From: Scatophagus argus
Lineage: Eukaryota > Chordata > Actinopteri > Scatophagidae
Length of the DNA stretch: 64,000 nucleotides
Direction of reading: 5' to 3'
Assembly: GCF_020382885.2 (NCBI RefSeq)
Contig: NC_058511.1
Coordinates: 3,131,501-3,195,500 of the forward strand
A program made the translations under genes and the position numbers. How positions within the stretch are numbered: the first letter of the stretch is position 1; each line of letters opens with the position of its first letter. The notes below the pieces were generated by a model that did no database searches, had not been told where the DNA came from, and worked only from the letters and a program-made list of their open reading frames with translations. Below are positions 22,380 to 35,310 of the stretch, in pieces.

Positions 22380-23218
22380 TTGAGATGCATCGATCGACTG
22401 GCCAGGGACCAGAATCAACCGGTTTTCCGCATTCTTGACTTGGACCAGATACCAGCCGTTCAGTCTCCTGTATCTCCGATTCACAAGTTAAGGAAAAGCG
22501 GCTAATGCTTAAGCTAGCTAGAGCTCAGTGCCAGACAGTGTTAACAGTGTAGCGTGGCTCCTTTAAGAAATACAGCAGTACTTATGTGCACGAGTGGTGA
22601 AGCAAGAGACCGAGTGGCAAGTGATGGCGTGTGTGCGCAGAGATAGCTTTAAGTTTTAGTCACAGTTGGTTGGTAAACAAATGCTCCGACTTCTCGAGAC
22701 CAAGCAGAACTCGTGTGTGCCGTTTCGCCGCTGTTTGTAAAGTGAAGGCTTTAGCCCTGCAGCAGAAGCTTTGGCACAGGAGGAAGCTCCCTCCTGCTGC
22801 CCCTCCACGGTCCTGAAACTGAGCACGGAAAAGGTTAAAAAGAGGCAAAAAGAGGTAATTTATCAAATTTCTGTGAAAATTTATAAGCATACTATAAAAT
22901 GACATGAGTAACTGGCATTTGTTTTTCATGTAAGTGTGCTGAGTAAAATTAGTCAGTCAGTTAAGTTAAGTAAAATATGTCAGATAAAGTTGGGTGTACA
23001 GCTCATTTTCACTCATTATTTGTAGATCTTTCCTTGCTTGCTTTATTTTTAGGGGAAACTGTAAAGTTTAATAATTTCTTTTATTATGAAAGTAAAGATT
23101 TTGCATTGAAGAAAAGTTGATTTTTGTTTGTAGATGCTGTCAGTTATAAAAATCGGAACACTTCCAAAGATATTGGAAACGGGAATCGGTGAAGAAAATT
23201 GCCGTTGATGCACCTCTA
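22380..23218. mobile_element. hAT-like element with 7/8 target duplication
   Basis: The left end reads ttgagatgcatc. The right end, reverse-complemented, reads tagaggtgcatc (10 of 12 match). The flanks gtttgtag (22372-22379) and gtctgtag (23219-23226) match at 7 of 8 bases, the hAT duplication length. The interior has gaccgg/ccggtt-like subterminal sequence seen in fish hAT MITEs. A short open frame contains a CxxFSRPSRT...AVCK string that may be a decayed BED finger (weak). Confidence 0.65.
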
Positions 23219-23226
23219 GTCTGTAG

Positions 23227-24490
23227 GTAACGTCTTCTTTATGCATCTTCCACTGGATCTTACTTTTCTGCTCCCACAGACAGATGGGAAAAGTGACTCT
23301 GGGCAACAGTCCACCAGCTGTAACTCACCACTGTACGCAGCTTTATGCTGTGTGTTCTATACACCAAGGAGTCTGGCTTACTGTAGTAGTGTGTGCATGT
23401 GTGTGTGCGCGTGTGTGTGGAGCTGTGTGCAGTCCAAGGTTATTTCTTACTCTTGGTAAACATCCTGGATCTGGGTGTACACAGATGGTGGGAAACAATG
23501 GACTGGAATTTAACAGGGCATTCAGCTGAGATTCACAAACTCTTACAGGACCACACCAATGTTTTCAAACCCATTTTCCACATATCATGTATACATTCCC
23601 CCTGACCATTTTCCAGAGTGTTTTCCATAGAGTTTTCAACATTTTCCACACGGCTTTTGCTTTCTGTGTTACAACATGAAAGGCCTTAATCTTGTTCGTG
23701 TCAGAGGTAATCCATCACAGTGTTTACAGATTAATTGGTAATGAAAGTTTAATTTGCAGCGCCAGTCATGTTTGTTTATTTTCTTTGACGAGTCTGCGTT
23801 GATGCTGCGTGCAGACTTTCTGACGAGTCTGTGCCTCTGACTGCATTAACATACAGCAATAACACTGACATGTTGACGTGAGGCAGATGTAGAACAAATA
23901 AAGTGAGTGAAAGAAATACCGCTGTGGTATTTAGCTTGGTTTGCTTTGTTCTTAATGGAACAGAACCACGGATGAGAAGATGCAGCTGACCAGACCTGGG
24001 TTTTGATGCACCTTTCTGCATAAATGTGCATACAGCCATGTGGGACTTTGTTGTTGCACTGTGTCTGGAGATGGTGTGAGTCTTTCACTCGCATTTACTT
24101 GTAGTAGATACAAGCAAACTGAAAAAATAATTACGTTCAGGAGCATGTGTACTCCTCAGGGGGGGGAGGCTGAGCAGTGAAACTATGCATGTGTTGATAC
24201 AGATTGAGAAAAGGCATAGACATTTTGTCTTTGATGTGCCTCAAACACACCGTCAGCACATTGCTGCACCTGTACGTTCAAGTCAAGCAAGTGCTTTTTT
24301 TCCTTTGGCAAAATACATAGAAGTGGGAAATGTAACCCCATCTGTGCTGTCCTGATTTCTCTAAGAAACAATGTTAAAGCAGTTAAATAATTTATTATTA
24401 AGACAGGATTTTAAATCATAAACTGTGTTTGGTGTTGAAACACCAGCCAAAGACTCGTGAACCCTCCTCAGACGCAGTTTGATTCATTTG
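23227..24490 (+). other. ncoa1: ncoa1 intron segment
   Basis: It contains a GT-rich tract at about 23388-23425 and nothing else recognisable. Confidence 0.45.
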
Positions 24491-24498
24491 GTTTAGAT

Positions 24499-24904
24499 CA
24501 GAGGTTTTCAGACTGGGAGGCCGGCCTCTCCAGTGGGCTCCAAACAGTTTCAGGGGACCCTCAAGTGAATGGAAGTGAAAAAATATTGCAATAGTGAATA
24601 TGCTCATTATTAAATCCACTTCACATAGAATAGCCTAAATTTGTCTACTAGTACTTTAGACGAATTTTATTGTAAAATATTGAGTACAGACCTATTTTAT
24701 GTATTCTGAAGTTATGTGAAAACGGCAACACCAGGCGATCACAACTCAGTTGTATCTATGGGATCAAATAACAATCACGACCCCACAGCTTTCCAGGAGC
24801 TGAGAGGAACTTGAAGCAGGTTAACTAAGGGGAGATGAAGGGGGTGCCATTTTCCAAGCTTTGTCTGAGGGGAGGCCCACAGTCTGAGACTGTCGAAACC
24901 ACAG
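24499..24904. mobile_element. hAT MITE with perfect 8-bp target duplication
   Basis: The left end is CAGAGGTTTTCAGACTGGG and the right end, reverse-complemented, is CTGTGGTTTCGACAGTCTCA, a gapped terminal inverted repeat that continues into AGACTG and a GGCCTCC-like stretch. The direct repeat gtttagat flanks it at 24491-24498 and 24905-24912 without mismatch. The 406-bp interior has no transposase. Confidence 0.8.
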
Positions 24905-24912
24905 GTTTAGAT

Positions 24913-25835
24913 AAATTATGCATGCAGACAGACTAACATTGTGTTTGGAAAAGTAATACTGCAGCAGTCTCTCAAAATAAGCAATGTAAATCACCGTAAA
25001 TGTGCTGGTTATGAAATATCACATGTAGAAAATTACCTGATTTAAAGGGGCGAAGGATCATCACAGATAATTAACAATCACACAGTATCGGCATGGATAT
25101 TGTTTATCAATAGCAGAATAATGGCAGAGTCAGTTTGTTTATTGATTGAATTAAGAGTAAGCTGACCCTCAGCCTGACCTCGTGTGGAGGCCACGTGCAG
25201 ACACGTTCAGAAAGAAATGCTGCTCAATTGAACCTGCTGTCTGGGATGCAGTGAAGCTGCACGCTGGCGATCGTGATGGCATACAAGATTCCACCTGTCC
25301 ACATGTCATCACGTGTGACGTACAATCCAGGAGTCAGGGGGTGCACCGTGGCCCCGACTGACTGACGCTGTATACATTCTCTCCTCATGTCCTATATTCC
25401 AGAGGGTGGGCCGTAGCAACAGTGACTGAGCAGCTTCTCATGGGCCGTACCAAGTCAGTCAGCAGAGAGGGGTCACGCTGTGTGCATGAGCAGGGTGGTG
25501 AGAAAATATTTTCTGTTTCACCTGTCTTCCAAGTATGCATGTAAAAAAAAAAAAAAAAAAGTATGAAGTTGTCTGTGGGCATGACGTGGATAGTTTTAGT
25601 GTGCACCATCTCTGCATGTCAAAGAAGCTGAAATAATGAAAATGCAGATGAGTGATAGCTTGTATGTACATGAGGTGGACTCATAAGGATAATAATGCAT
25701 CTTTGTGTCAGTGTGGCTCCCTCCATCTTTTACTCTCTCCTCCCTCTTCTCCCCTGCTAATTCACATTCATTGCTCCCCTTCTTGGTGGTCTCTTCCTTA
25801 CCCCCCCCCCATGCAAGCCATACACTGCCACTACT

Positions 25836-25867
<32 letters not shown>

Positions 25868-26546
25868 AGTGATTAGTAAAGCTTGTGGAATGAACCGAAG
25901 GAGGAGGAAGCTTTGAGAGAAAGACAAACCTAAAGATATTGAGACAGCAGGCGGCTGTAATGGAGAGCCTGTGGGAGCGTTGGGCTGTGTTTTTCAGCTC
26001 TCTGGCTCTGTTTCGTTGTCGCTGCCACTACTGCTGCTTGTTCTTCTTCCTCTTCGGTGACTGAAGGCTCCACCATACGTCACATATCAAGGGCGGGGGG
26101 GCTGTGAGGTCAGAAGGTGCAAGAAGCTGACCCGGCCTACAGGTGTGTGGATCAGTTGTTTAACTTGCGTGTGTTTTTTCACCTTCGCTTTTGCTTTGCT
26201 GCAAGACTGCTGTGTGTGGAAGTGTGACCGAGGCTGTGCTAAAACTGCAGCTGTAACCGCTCCAGTTATGATTATTTTAGTCACGTGTAACACGGGGAGG
26301 ATGTATGAGAACAAGCTGTGAAAGCTGTCATATGTCTTTTAAATCTAATGTATGTGCAAGCCATTTGAATTGCCATTCAGAAAAGGTCACTGAAGGCCTC
26401 AGTTTAGCAGCAGAGAATATTAATCTTTATGTTTTAAGCATAATAACTGGCTGCATGAACAGATGCATCAAGCAGATGCATCAGGCAGTAATTTGTCAGC
26501 CAGAGAGAAAAGAGAACAAAATGTCAGTCTTACTGCAGAAATGCAG

Positions 26547-26593
<47 letters not shown>

Positions 26594-28307
26594 TAAAGGA
26601 GAAAGTGGCTCATGCGATTATTTTAATTTCTTTTTCATCGCTGGGTGGTGTTAGTCCGCAGATTCAAATTACTGATCGAGGCTCTTGAATGTTGAAGAAA
26701 GACGATGATGAAAGACCGCTGCTTTTCCACGTTGTAGTAGGAGTAATAATGGAGAAGTCGCAGTTAAAATGCCAGAGCCAGTACTTTACCAACATTTGGG
26801 TTTATATGTGTTGCTAAGAAGTTGTTCATGCATGCGTGAAAGTCCGCACTTTACTGGGTGTAAATTGTTTAATAACAGGATATGGGTGTTTTGAAAAATC
26901 AGTTTAACGGTTAATGTGGAACAGGTGCTGGCTTCCCCTCTGCGGTGCATGTTTATAGCAGAGTGAGGCACTCTGTATAAGTCCATTATGTATATACTGC
27001 ATGCTGCTGTTGCTGCTGCCGCCCTCTGTATGATGGCAAGACAGCTTGAAAAGTCAAAAAGAGAGGACCTCACCTGTCATAAGGTGATAAAACCATGTCT
27101 CAACGTTGTGGCTGATTTGGGTTTTGTGGGTTGTGATTTGTTCCAGCACTTCCTGTTGATGCTTGGTCTGATTGAGATCTGGGGGGTTCGGGTCAGCACC
27201 TTCAACTCTTTGTCCTGTTCTTCAGGCTGTTACCAGAGTGTGTCGACGTGTTGTGTCCTGCTGGAGCTGCACTATCATCGGTAAAGGGGGGTGTACTTGG
27301 TCTGCTTCCACATGAATGCCAGGAGCCAAGCCCAGCAGAGCGTTGCTTTGTAAAGAGATGATCATTGTTATTCACCTGTCAGTGGTTGTAATGTGGTGGC
27401 TGATGGATGTCGCTGCGTCTCTGTTGGTCAGATCACAGAAATGATTGCAGCCTGTCTTTGTTTTCCCTGGGCTGCTTCCCAGTCTGTTTCAACCCTCATC
27501 CAGTCCAGAAGCAGGTGCTGATGCACTTCAAGCTGTTTGGTTATTCCCAAAAACCTCTGAGGAAGAACTTTTGCTCTGCAGCAGTTTAGTTACAATAACT
27601 AAGCTTGCATTAGCTAACGACTCTCCAGAAGAGAAGCCAAACAGTTTTATCACTGTGAGTGTGATTAATATTAATCAGCATTTTTGCCAGAAAACATTTT
27701 AGGATGTAAAGGCTTGTGCATTGGAGTGAGTGTGTGTGGTGTATTAGAAAATATCCATGGACAAGCGAAAAGAGAACTCCTGCACACTGTCCTTTAGCTT
27801 TATTTTTAAAAAGTGTTTTGTTAAAGGACAGGGTGCATTAAAAAAACATGTTGTGCAAGGCGGACGAGTTTATCAACTGCATACACTTAAAGCCAAATCG
27901 CTCATGCTGCTTCGGTCTGTAAGGAAATGGATTGTTAGGTTTGTTATGAACACACAGCTGGAGCATAATCATGTGTTTGAACTGATAAATAAATTCATCC
28001 ATACAGGGTTGTAGTGCAGCACATGTAGTTGTGGTTGCCTGGTATGAAATAAAACTCCTCTACCTTATTTTCGCTCTTTAGTGAAAAGCTGTTGATCTGT
28101 TGTCAGAAATACACAGATGTCATTTGGACTTGTCAACATCACAAATGAACATGGAGGCACTTTGATTCTGGATGGATGGAGCCTCTCGCCTCTGCTTACA
28201 GCTGCTGTCACTTCACATTAGTTGATAATCAGAAAATTTGCCGTTTAATTGTCAGTCATTTTTTCAAGTGAAAGTGCCCCTAAATGTTTTGTTGCAGTTT
28301 CTGCATA
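24913..28307 (+). other. ncoa1: ncoa1 intron segment, microsatellite-rich
   Basis: It contains poly(A) at 25541-25560, (GT)n at about 25838-25862, and (AT)n followed by (AC)n at 26548-26593. No gene is supported. Confidence 0.5.
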
Positions 28308-28827
28308 TACTATATAGACAAAAGTATTGGTACACCTGATCATCACACCAATACACAGACAGCTTTGCAGCTCTAACAGCTTCCACTCTTCTGTGAAGGC
28401 TTTCCACAACATGTTGGAGTGTTTCTGTGGGAATTTGTGCCCATTCATGCAGTAGAGCATTTGTGAGGTCACACACTGATGTTGGACCAAAAGGCCTGGC
28501 TCACAATCTCTGTTCCAGTTCATCCCAAAGGTGTTGGATGGGGTTGAGGTCAGGGCTCTGTGTGGGCCAGTCAAGTTCTTCCACACCAAACTCATCCAAC
28601 CATGTCTTTATGGAGCTTTGCTTTGTGCACTGGGGCACAGTCATGCTGGAATAGAAAAGGGCCTTCAACAAACTGTTGCCACAAAGTTGGAAGCATAGCA
28701 TTGTCCAAAATGTCTTGGTATGCTGAAGCATTAAGATTTCCCTTCACTGGAAGTGAGGGGCTGAGCCCAAACCCTGAAACACAGCCCCATGAAGAGGGGT
28801 GTCTGGATACTTTTGTCTATGTAGTGT
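28308..28827 (-). mobile_element. Tc1-like transposon, internally deleted copy B
   Basis: The left end actatatagacaaaagtattg and the right end, reverse-complemented cactacatagacaaaagtat, are the terminal inverted repeats. On the minus strand it encodes broken transposase segments, including LDWPTQSPDLNPIQHLWDEL and a following piece near 28264-28490, separated by frame changes. The 5' transposase half (helix-turn-helix and first catalytic Asp) is deleted, so it is non-autonomous. Confidence 0.88.
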
Positions 28828-31113
28828 GTGCTAATTTTGATAAGCATTGTACTTAACGTCTACTCATGTCAGTGGGTCATCATGATAAGAGCAGACATAA
28901 TAATGATGATGTTCTCTTCAGTAAGATGGAGAGAAAATATGCACTTATATCAACCAGCGTCATTTGGAAAATATCCGAATATCAAATGTTGTTTTGCAAA
29001 AATCCAATATCAGTTACATGTGACAGAGTTTGTTAGACAGAACAGGACAGTTGAATAACGTGCTGCTTTCTGAAATTTTATGGACGATTTTAATGAGAGA
29101 TAGATTGGAAAAGAAAGAAAATACTCAATGGTTACTGCACCACTTTGCACAACTCTGTCACACACACACACACAAAACCCTGGTGCCTTTTGTTAAAAGC
29201 TGTGACGCGTGTTGTTTAGTGCAGAGCTTGTTTTGATAAATCGGTTTTCTCGTGTGATCACGTGACTTTGGGTTTCAGCTGATATTTAAGCACACGCTGA
29301 ACCCGATCACTCAGAAACGGCTGAGGCTGATTTGTATTTTCACCGAGTGCCAATGTGCAGGCCGTGTTCTCATTCCTCGCTGTGGCGGGTAGATCTTTTT
29401 TAAGTGCTGCGTAGAGGAGAGGGGCCGAGGAGGAGAGGGGTGATTCAAGGTGAAATGTAAACGAGGCTAGTCAAGAAGGATTAGCGTCCTGTGGGCACCC
29501 GGCCCCGCGGTGGCAACCAAAACTGTGACAATGGCGGCTTGTTTGGGGTTTTTTTGTGTGTTTGTGTGTGTGTGTGGGTTGCCGGTGGATTTAAACCGTT
29601 TTGTGTGTGTCTTTAGTTTTTGTGTATGCCTGTGATTTTCAGATTTTTATTTAGGCGCTTACAGCACTGATGTGGTTTCACGGATTAAGAAGTCTGAGCC
29701 CATCTTTTGTCATCATGCGTGTTTATGCCTCCTAGTCCCTCTTTTTTGTTTTTTCGTTCTTTTACAGACCATGTTTTTGTCAACAGACGAAACAACAGGT
29801 TCGTGATGAAACAATAAACCCCGTCTGTCTCTCAGCTTTGTTAAACACAACTGAAATTCACTCTTTGCTCCTTTTTGCAGCTTTGCGTGCGTGTTTGCAT
29901 CGATAAATTAGTTTTAAATTCAATTTCCGTTGCCAGCGAAAGGAATTTAACTCTGACATTTGGCTTAATGGATCGTGCAGGAACCCCGTTGACTGTCTTC
30001 TGTCCACGGTGTGCTTCATCGAATGTTGCAGCGTTTCCTGTTGTCATGGTTACCCTCCTGATGCAGCGAGGGGAGATGCAGGCTGTGGACTTGGTGGATA
30101 AAGTACAGGCACTGTTCCATTAAGGAAGATTGAAGAGGAATGTCAGAAACAGGCGAGACGGAATATTACTGAGGCTTTTCAATATAATTTCAATTAACGG
30201 CAATAATCGCACACGCTGCAGTGTTAGAAAACGTTTAGAGTCGAAGCAGCACCAACAGGAGGTTTTGTTGCAAAGCTGTTGTGACTGCACTGTTATTAAT
30301 TGTATGTCACTTTGTGGATCTGATTTCATCCAAATACATATTTAAATGTTTATATGTGAATCAATCCAAATAAATACTATAATGGGAACTATTTAAATGA
30401 AATGTTTATTATTGTTATTATTGTTAAGTTAGCTTCACTGGTGACTTATTGTGTGTCATTTTGAGATAGACCCCCTCCTGTTTTAGATTATTTAATGTGC
30501 TGTGATGCCCCGACTTGTGACGTGGTGTATTTCTGTCAATGTTATCAAGAATATTAAAAAATTAGCAGTGGGCATCTGATGATTTTCAAATTGTGATCTG
30601 TCCTATAGGTGTCCACAGCCTTCTGTGGCGATATGTAATGTTCTCTTACTTCTGCTTTCAAAATTCCCTTGACCTCAATGATGAGCAGATCCACAGTCAT
30701 GCAGCCGTCTGGATAGCTATGCTGATTGGACGAATGACTTCACGTCACTCTTCTACAGGTTGTCATCAAATATTATTTCTTTATTTTGGCCACATCGTCC
30801 AACCCCAAACTGCCAAATGGGCTTTATTCATAAATCATTTGTTCATGGTTGTTTGTTGCTTGATTTGTTGTAGTTAAAGTGTGGACCAGAAACAAACAAA
30901 GTGAGCCGTCTGTTCTGTGAACGTCACGACTGGCGTTATGCAGGTGTCCAAACATAAATCACTTTGGTGACAGTTTCAGGAGGTGCTTGTATCTCCTGCT
31001 CTGATCGCATTAAAAAGAACAATCAAACTGAAAAGCTGAGCTGTGGGGTTTAATTATTGCTCTAACTTTGTTGTTGACCTCTCTTTGCTTTGCTTTGTGT
31101 TCCTCTTCTGCAG
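28828..31113 (+). other. ncoa1: ncoa1 intron segment before the start-codon exon
   Basis: It includes a (CA)n tract at about 29160-29174 and the GC-rich patch at 29380-29545 described separately. Otherwise it is AT-rich with no supported gene. Confidence 0.45.
29380..29545 (+). promoter_or_regulatory. ncoa1: GC-rich patch, possible alternative promoter of ncoa1
   Basis: A CpG-containing stretch (gcacccggccccgcggtggc) includes a YY1-like ACAATGGCGGC at about 29526-29536, about 1.6 kb upstream of the coding start exon. An E-box CACGTG lies at 29259-29264. The composition contrasts with the AT-rich flanks. There is no TATA box or clear first-exon donor, so this is only a candidate. Confidence 0.25.
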
Positions 31114-31219
31114 GTCAGTTGAAGCTGAAAATGAGCGCAGTAGGGGAAAACCCTCTGGATCCTGCCACGCCAGAGTCACGCAAGAGGAAGGGCTCGCCAT
31201 GCGACACATCAGGGCAAAG
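31114..31219 (+). CDS. ncoa1: ncoa1 coding exon 1 (start codon at 31131)
   Basis: Acceptor TTCTGCAG, 17 nt of leader, then ATG in aaaATGA context and 89 coding nt to donor AAG|GTAAAG. It encodes the basic N-terminus with the nuclear-localisation-like [11 protein letters not shown] (CA)n tract starts about 45 nt after the donor. Confidence 0.93.
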
Positions 31220-33418
31220 GTAAAGGCCCAGCTACGTGACAGGACATTACAAACACCAGGCAAAACACACACACACACACACACATTGTAGAGGCTCAAC
31301 GCCCACATGTGAACTGAGGTGACGCGGTGTGCTCAGCAGCGTCGGCAACAAGTGGGGTGTAAAAGCAGCATCGGGTCCAGTGATGATCGGGATTCTTCTC
31401 ATCTCTGCTTTGATGTAATGCTGTCATTTTGTGCCTCAGGGCCTCACAGCAACACTGTGTTGCTCCTTCTGACAGAAGGAAGAGATCTGACGTAAGCGTG
31501 ATCGTAATGTGAAGCGCCGAAGCAAATGGAAAAATAATTTACATTCACCTCACAAACACACACACACACACAAATGCGAACGCTGTCATATAAACATATT
31601 TATTTGAGCATCATAATTGAATTAACAGAACACCTTGAAAGCTTTAAAGTTTTAAAGTTATACAGCAGCTTACCATAAACAAATCGACTCGTCAGAGTAC
31701 CTTACAGGCAAAAACACAAGAAAAATAAACAAATAAGGTAAATATAAAACACAGACAAGTTTAATAAAAGTGTAGAAAAAAATCCTATTTGATAAAATAA
31801 GTAACACTGAAGAGTTTAAAGCAAGAGAGAAAGAAGTACAGACTGACTGCTTGAAGTCAGTTCTGTGTTTAACTGGGAGTCAATGTGAGGATCTAAGAAT
31901 GTGAGAAATGTGTTTGTGTTCTAATAGCAGCATTTTGAATTAGCTTCAACTCCCCAATAGCCAATAGGAAGTCATTGCGATTTCACTGTATTTGCTGCTC
32001 TTTTTGTATGTATTTGTATGTATAAATAAAGGAATTCTGATTTTAGGTTTAGGTTTATTTTTATATTCTAGATATATCTTTTCTTCTATTTTTCATTATA
32101 ATATTTTTTGTCCTGTAGATGTCATATGTTGGTTGGAGCAACTGCAACAAACCTAATTTCCCCCAGGATCAGTATTCTGTAAAGTATAAGTATTAGTAAA
32201 GTATTCTGATTCTGATACCCAATAATGTACCGATTTCCTTAAAATGCAACAAAATATGCACCCAAAATGGTCCCAAATGTAACCCATTAATGTTGTAATT
32301 TGACCAGTAGTGTAATAAAATGTCCCTGCTGATCAAGTGTCAAACTCAAGTCCGGATCAATGGGAAGTGAACCTGCCCGAACACATGCTGATTGGTTGTT
32401 GTGTGAGGATCTTTGTGTTTAGGTGTTTAGACACCAACACGTCTCATCGCAGTATCAGTCAGGACATTTTACTGCTTTATTCAAAGTTAATACATGAATA
32501 GGTTCTGCTACGTTTTTAATCAGTTGCAGATGCTAGTGGATTTTTTTTTATTTATTTATTTATTTTTTTTCCACTTATTTATTTGCATTCCACTCAGTTC
32601 ATATTTTTTAGGACATTAGAGCTGAAATTGCAGTATCTTTTGCATCGCTCGTAGGGCAAAATAAATTTTGGAGACCGAATGAGCGATCTACTGATTGAGA
32701 AACTGATCGGCTGATTAGTTAGGCAACAAACATTTGTCGCAGCCATGGAGAAACATCAGACATTAGTTACACAAACATTGTTAGATAACGTGATGCCCCA
32801 GAGAGATTATTGAATGAAAGTTGTTAAATCATATAAACAGTATTATCTTGCCCGTGGCTAATCTACTCCCTGTGGTGAAGGTATTTTTAGGAATCTAAAC
32901 ACACGCTTGTCACATTGCCGTGTAGTTGTGGACCCTGTGACTCACAAAGGCACATCGCTCACTTGCATTTTAAGCACGGCGGAGACTCTGAGAGGCCTGT
33001 GAATGCTGTCTTGTGCGTGGAATCTTGTATGTGTGTAGGCTGAATAAATAAGCAGGGGAAACGTAAAATCTTATCGCAGCTTCCGCCCTGATGTTCGGCT
33101 TAGGGTTGGATGCAGCTTTAAGGTTAGGGTAGGTTGTTAGTCAGGTCATGTAGTGGCTGAGGAATGAATGTTTTCAGTGTACCGTGTGTGTGTGTGTGTG
33201 TGTCTCTGTGTCTCTATAAGGCCCAGTAGCTGATGTAAGCTGATGTAAGAGCCCAGCTAGCATTTCTACAGCAACTACACGCAGCCACTGACCTGCGCAT
33301 TCACACAGCAGCACGCGTCCTCCCCCTCCCTCCCCCTTCCTCCCCCTCCCTCCCTCCCTCGGTCACCACGCCTGTGTGTTCTGGCTGGCCAACGCACTGA
33401 CCTACTTTTGCTGTTGTC

Positions 33419-33476
<58 letters not shown>

Positions 33477-35272
33477 TATACACACACATTCCTTTTTTCA
33501 TGTTTACCACATACCTTGCTGTAACTCGTTGGGTTGGAAGTATGTTATTGGAACTGGAGAATGAAGTTAAGCTCGAGGTTGTGCACGGAGCCCAAAGAGA
33601 GTGGATTTAAAGGCAGATTTAAGTTGCTTTTTAAATATCTGGTGTCAGTGTTCGACTTCCTTCACATATTGCAGAATCGTGTTACAGGCAGCTGAGTGTT
33701 AAAGTGCTGAACCTGAAAAGCACATTGTGATGTTACCTGTACATCACCTGAGACGCTGATAATCTAAACCACCTGTTGTTATGATAAAGGCACAAGCGTC
33801 AGTTCACATTCATGAAGTCATCATTTTGAACTGTGGTTTCAGTGCTCCAGTAAACTACATTTAATTAAGAGTAATGAAGTCCAGTACAAATTATGGTCAC
33901 AACAAGCAGTTATTTTCTTTATTTGTTCATTTACTGAACTTATTTTCTTAATTGATCAATTAATAATTTGCTGTGCAGAAGGTCAGCAGTTGGCAAAAAG
34001 GTATTACGCAAAAGTCCAAAGTGTTTTCTGATACTGTGTGGAATCACTGCATCAGTTTTAAATGACATGCAAAGATTTGTGGCTTTGGTTCATTTTGTGC
34101 ATTGCAGTGAATTCTGTCATTTTATTCTAATTTCCTGTTATTGTTTCGGTTTTTTCAGCCTCTGAAATGCGTGAGCTGTACGACCGGCAGTCCACAACAC
34201 ATTCAGTTTATTCTCACTGAAATTTAGTACGTGTTTTAAAAAAAAAGATGCCTGAAAAGATTAATCAAATACTAAAATAGTTGCCTGTTACTTTCCTGCC
34301 CATCGACTAATCTGTTGGAAAACAAACAGTTTAAAATCTCCTCCTCTCCGCCTCCATCTCCCCCCGTCCCGCCGTCTTCCTCTTGTCTTCCTCTCAGCTT
34401 ATTAAAGTTCTACTTGTCTCAGCACATCCTCTGCTCTCTCGTCAGCTTCCTATTTTTGCCTTCTCACCTCCTCACTCTTCTGTCACCCACAGAAACAGCA
34501 CAACAGTTTGACGTGTTAAGGTAATAACAACATGCAGTTCTCACTGTGGGCCTTTTCCCACACGCAGATCAGGTTTTCATGCAGTTATTTCATTTTTAAT
34601 TCACCGTGCCAGTGGCAGCCGAGGCCTGAGGCATCATGGGCTTTTGGATGGTCCCTCCCATTGTTGTGAATGTGATATCTCATGAACACCTTGTTGGCAT
34701 TTCTTCATATTTAGCACAAACATCCGCTTGGACCCAATAATGAACTGATTAAATTTTGGTGGCTAAAAAGTCAAGGTTACAGAAACCTCACATCCATCCC
34801 ATTCTCGTGAATGCGACACCTCAGGAACCTTTTGTGTTGTCAAATAGTGTTCCTGGTGAGCAAGTTGTTTTCAGGTTTAAATGGCTGGAATGATTCATCA
34901 ACACAAAAATGCCAAACATTTGAAGTTTCTCTGTCGTGAAGATTTGCTTCTTCTTCCTGTCTTATGTCTATTATCTTTTCCTCAGTCTAAATTTTTGACA
35001 AAAAATCACATTTAAAACTCATAGCTGTCTACAGCTGCTGTGTATTCATTCATTTATTTATTTATTTCTGTCTGTCCGTCCGTCCTGCAGTGTGGAGAAG
35101 CGGAGACGAGAGCTGGAGTGCCGCTACATCGAGGAGCTGGCGGAGCTGCTGTCATCCAACATGGGCGACATCGCCAGCCTCAGCGTCAAGCCCGACAAGT
35201 GCCACATCCTCAAGAGCACTGTGGACCAAATCCAGCAGATGAAACGGCGTGAGCAAGGTGAAGGAAGGCGCG

Positions 35273-35310
<38 letters not shown>

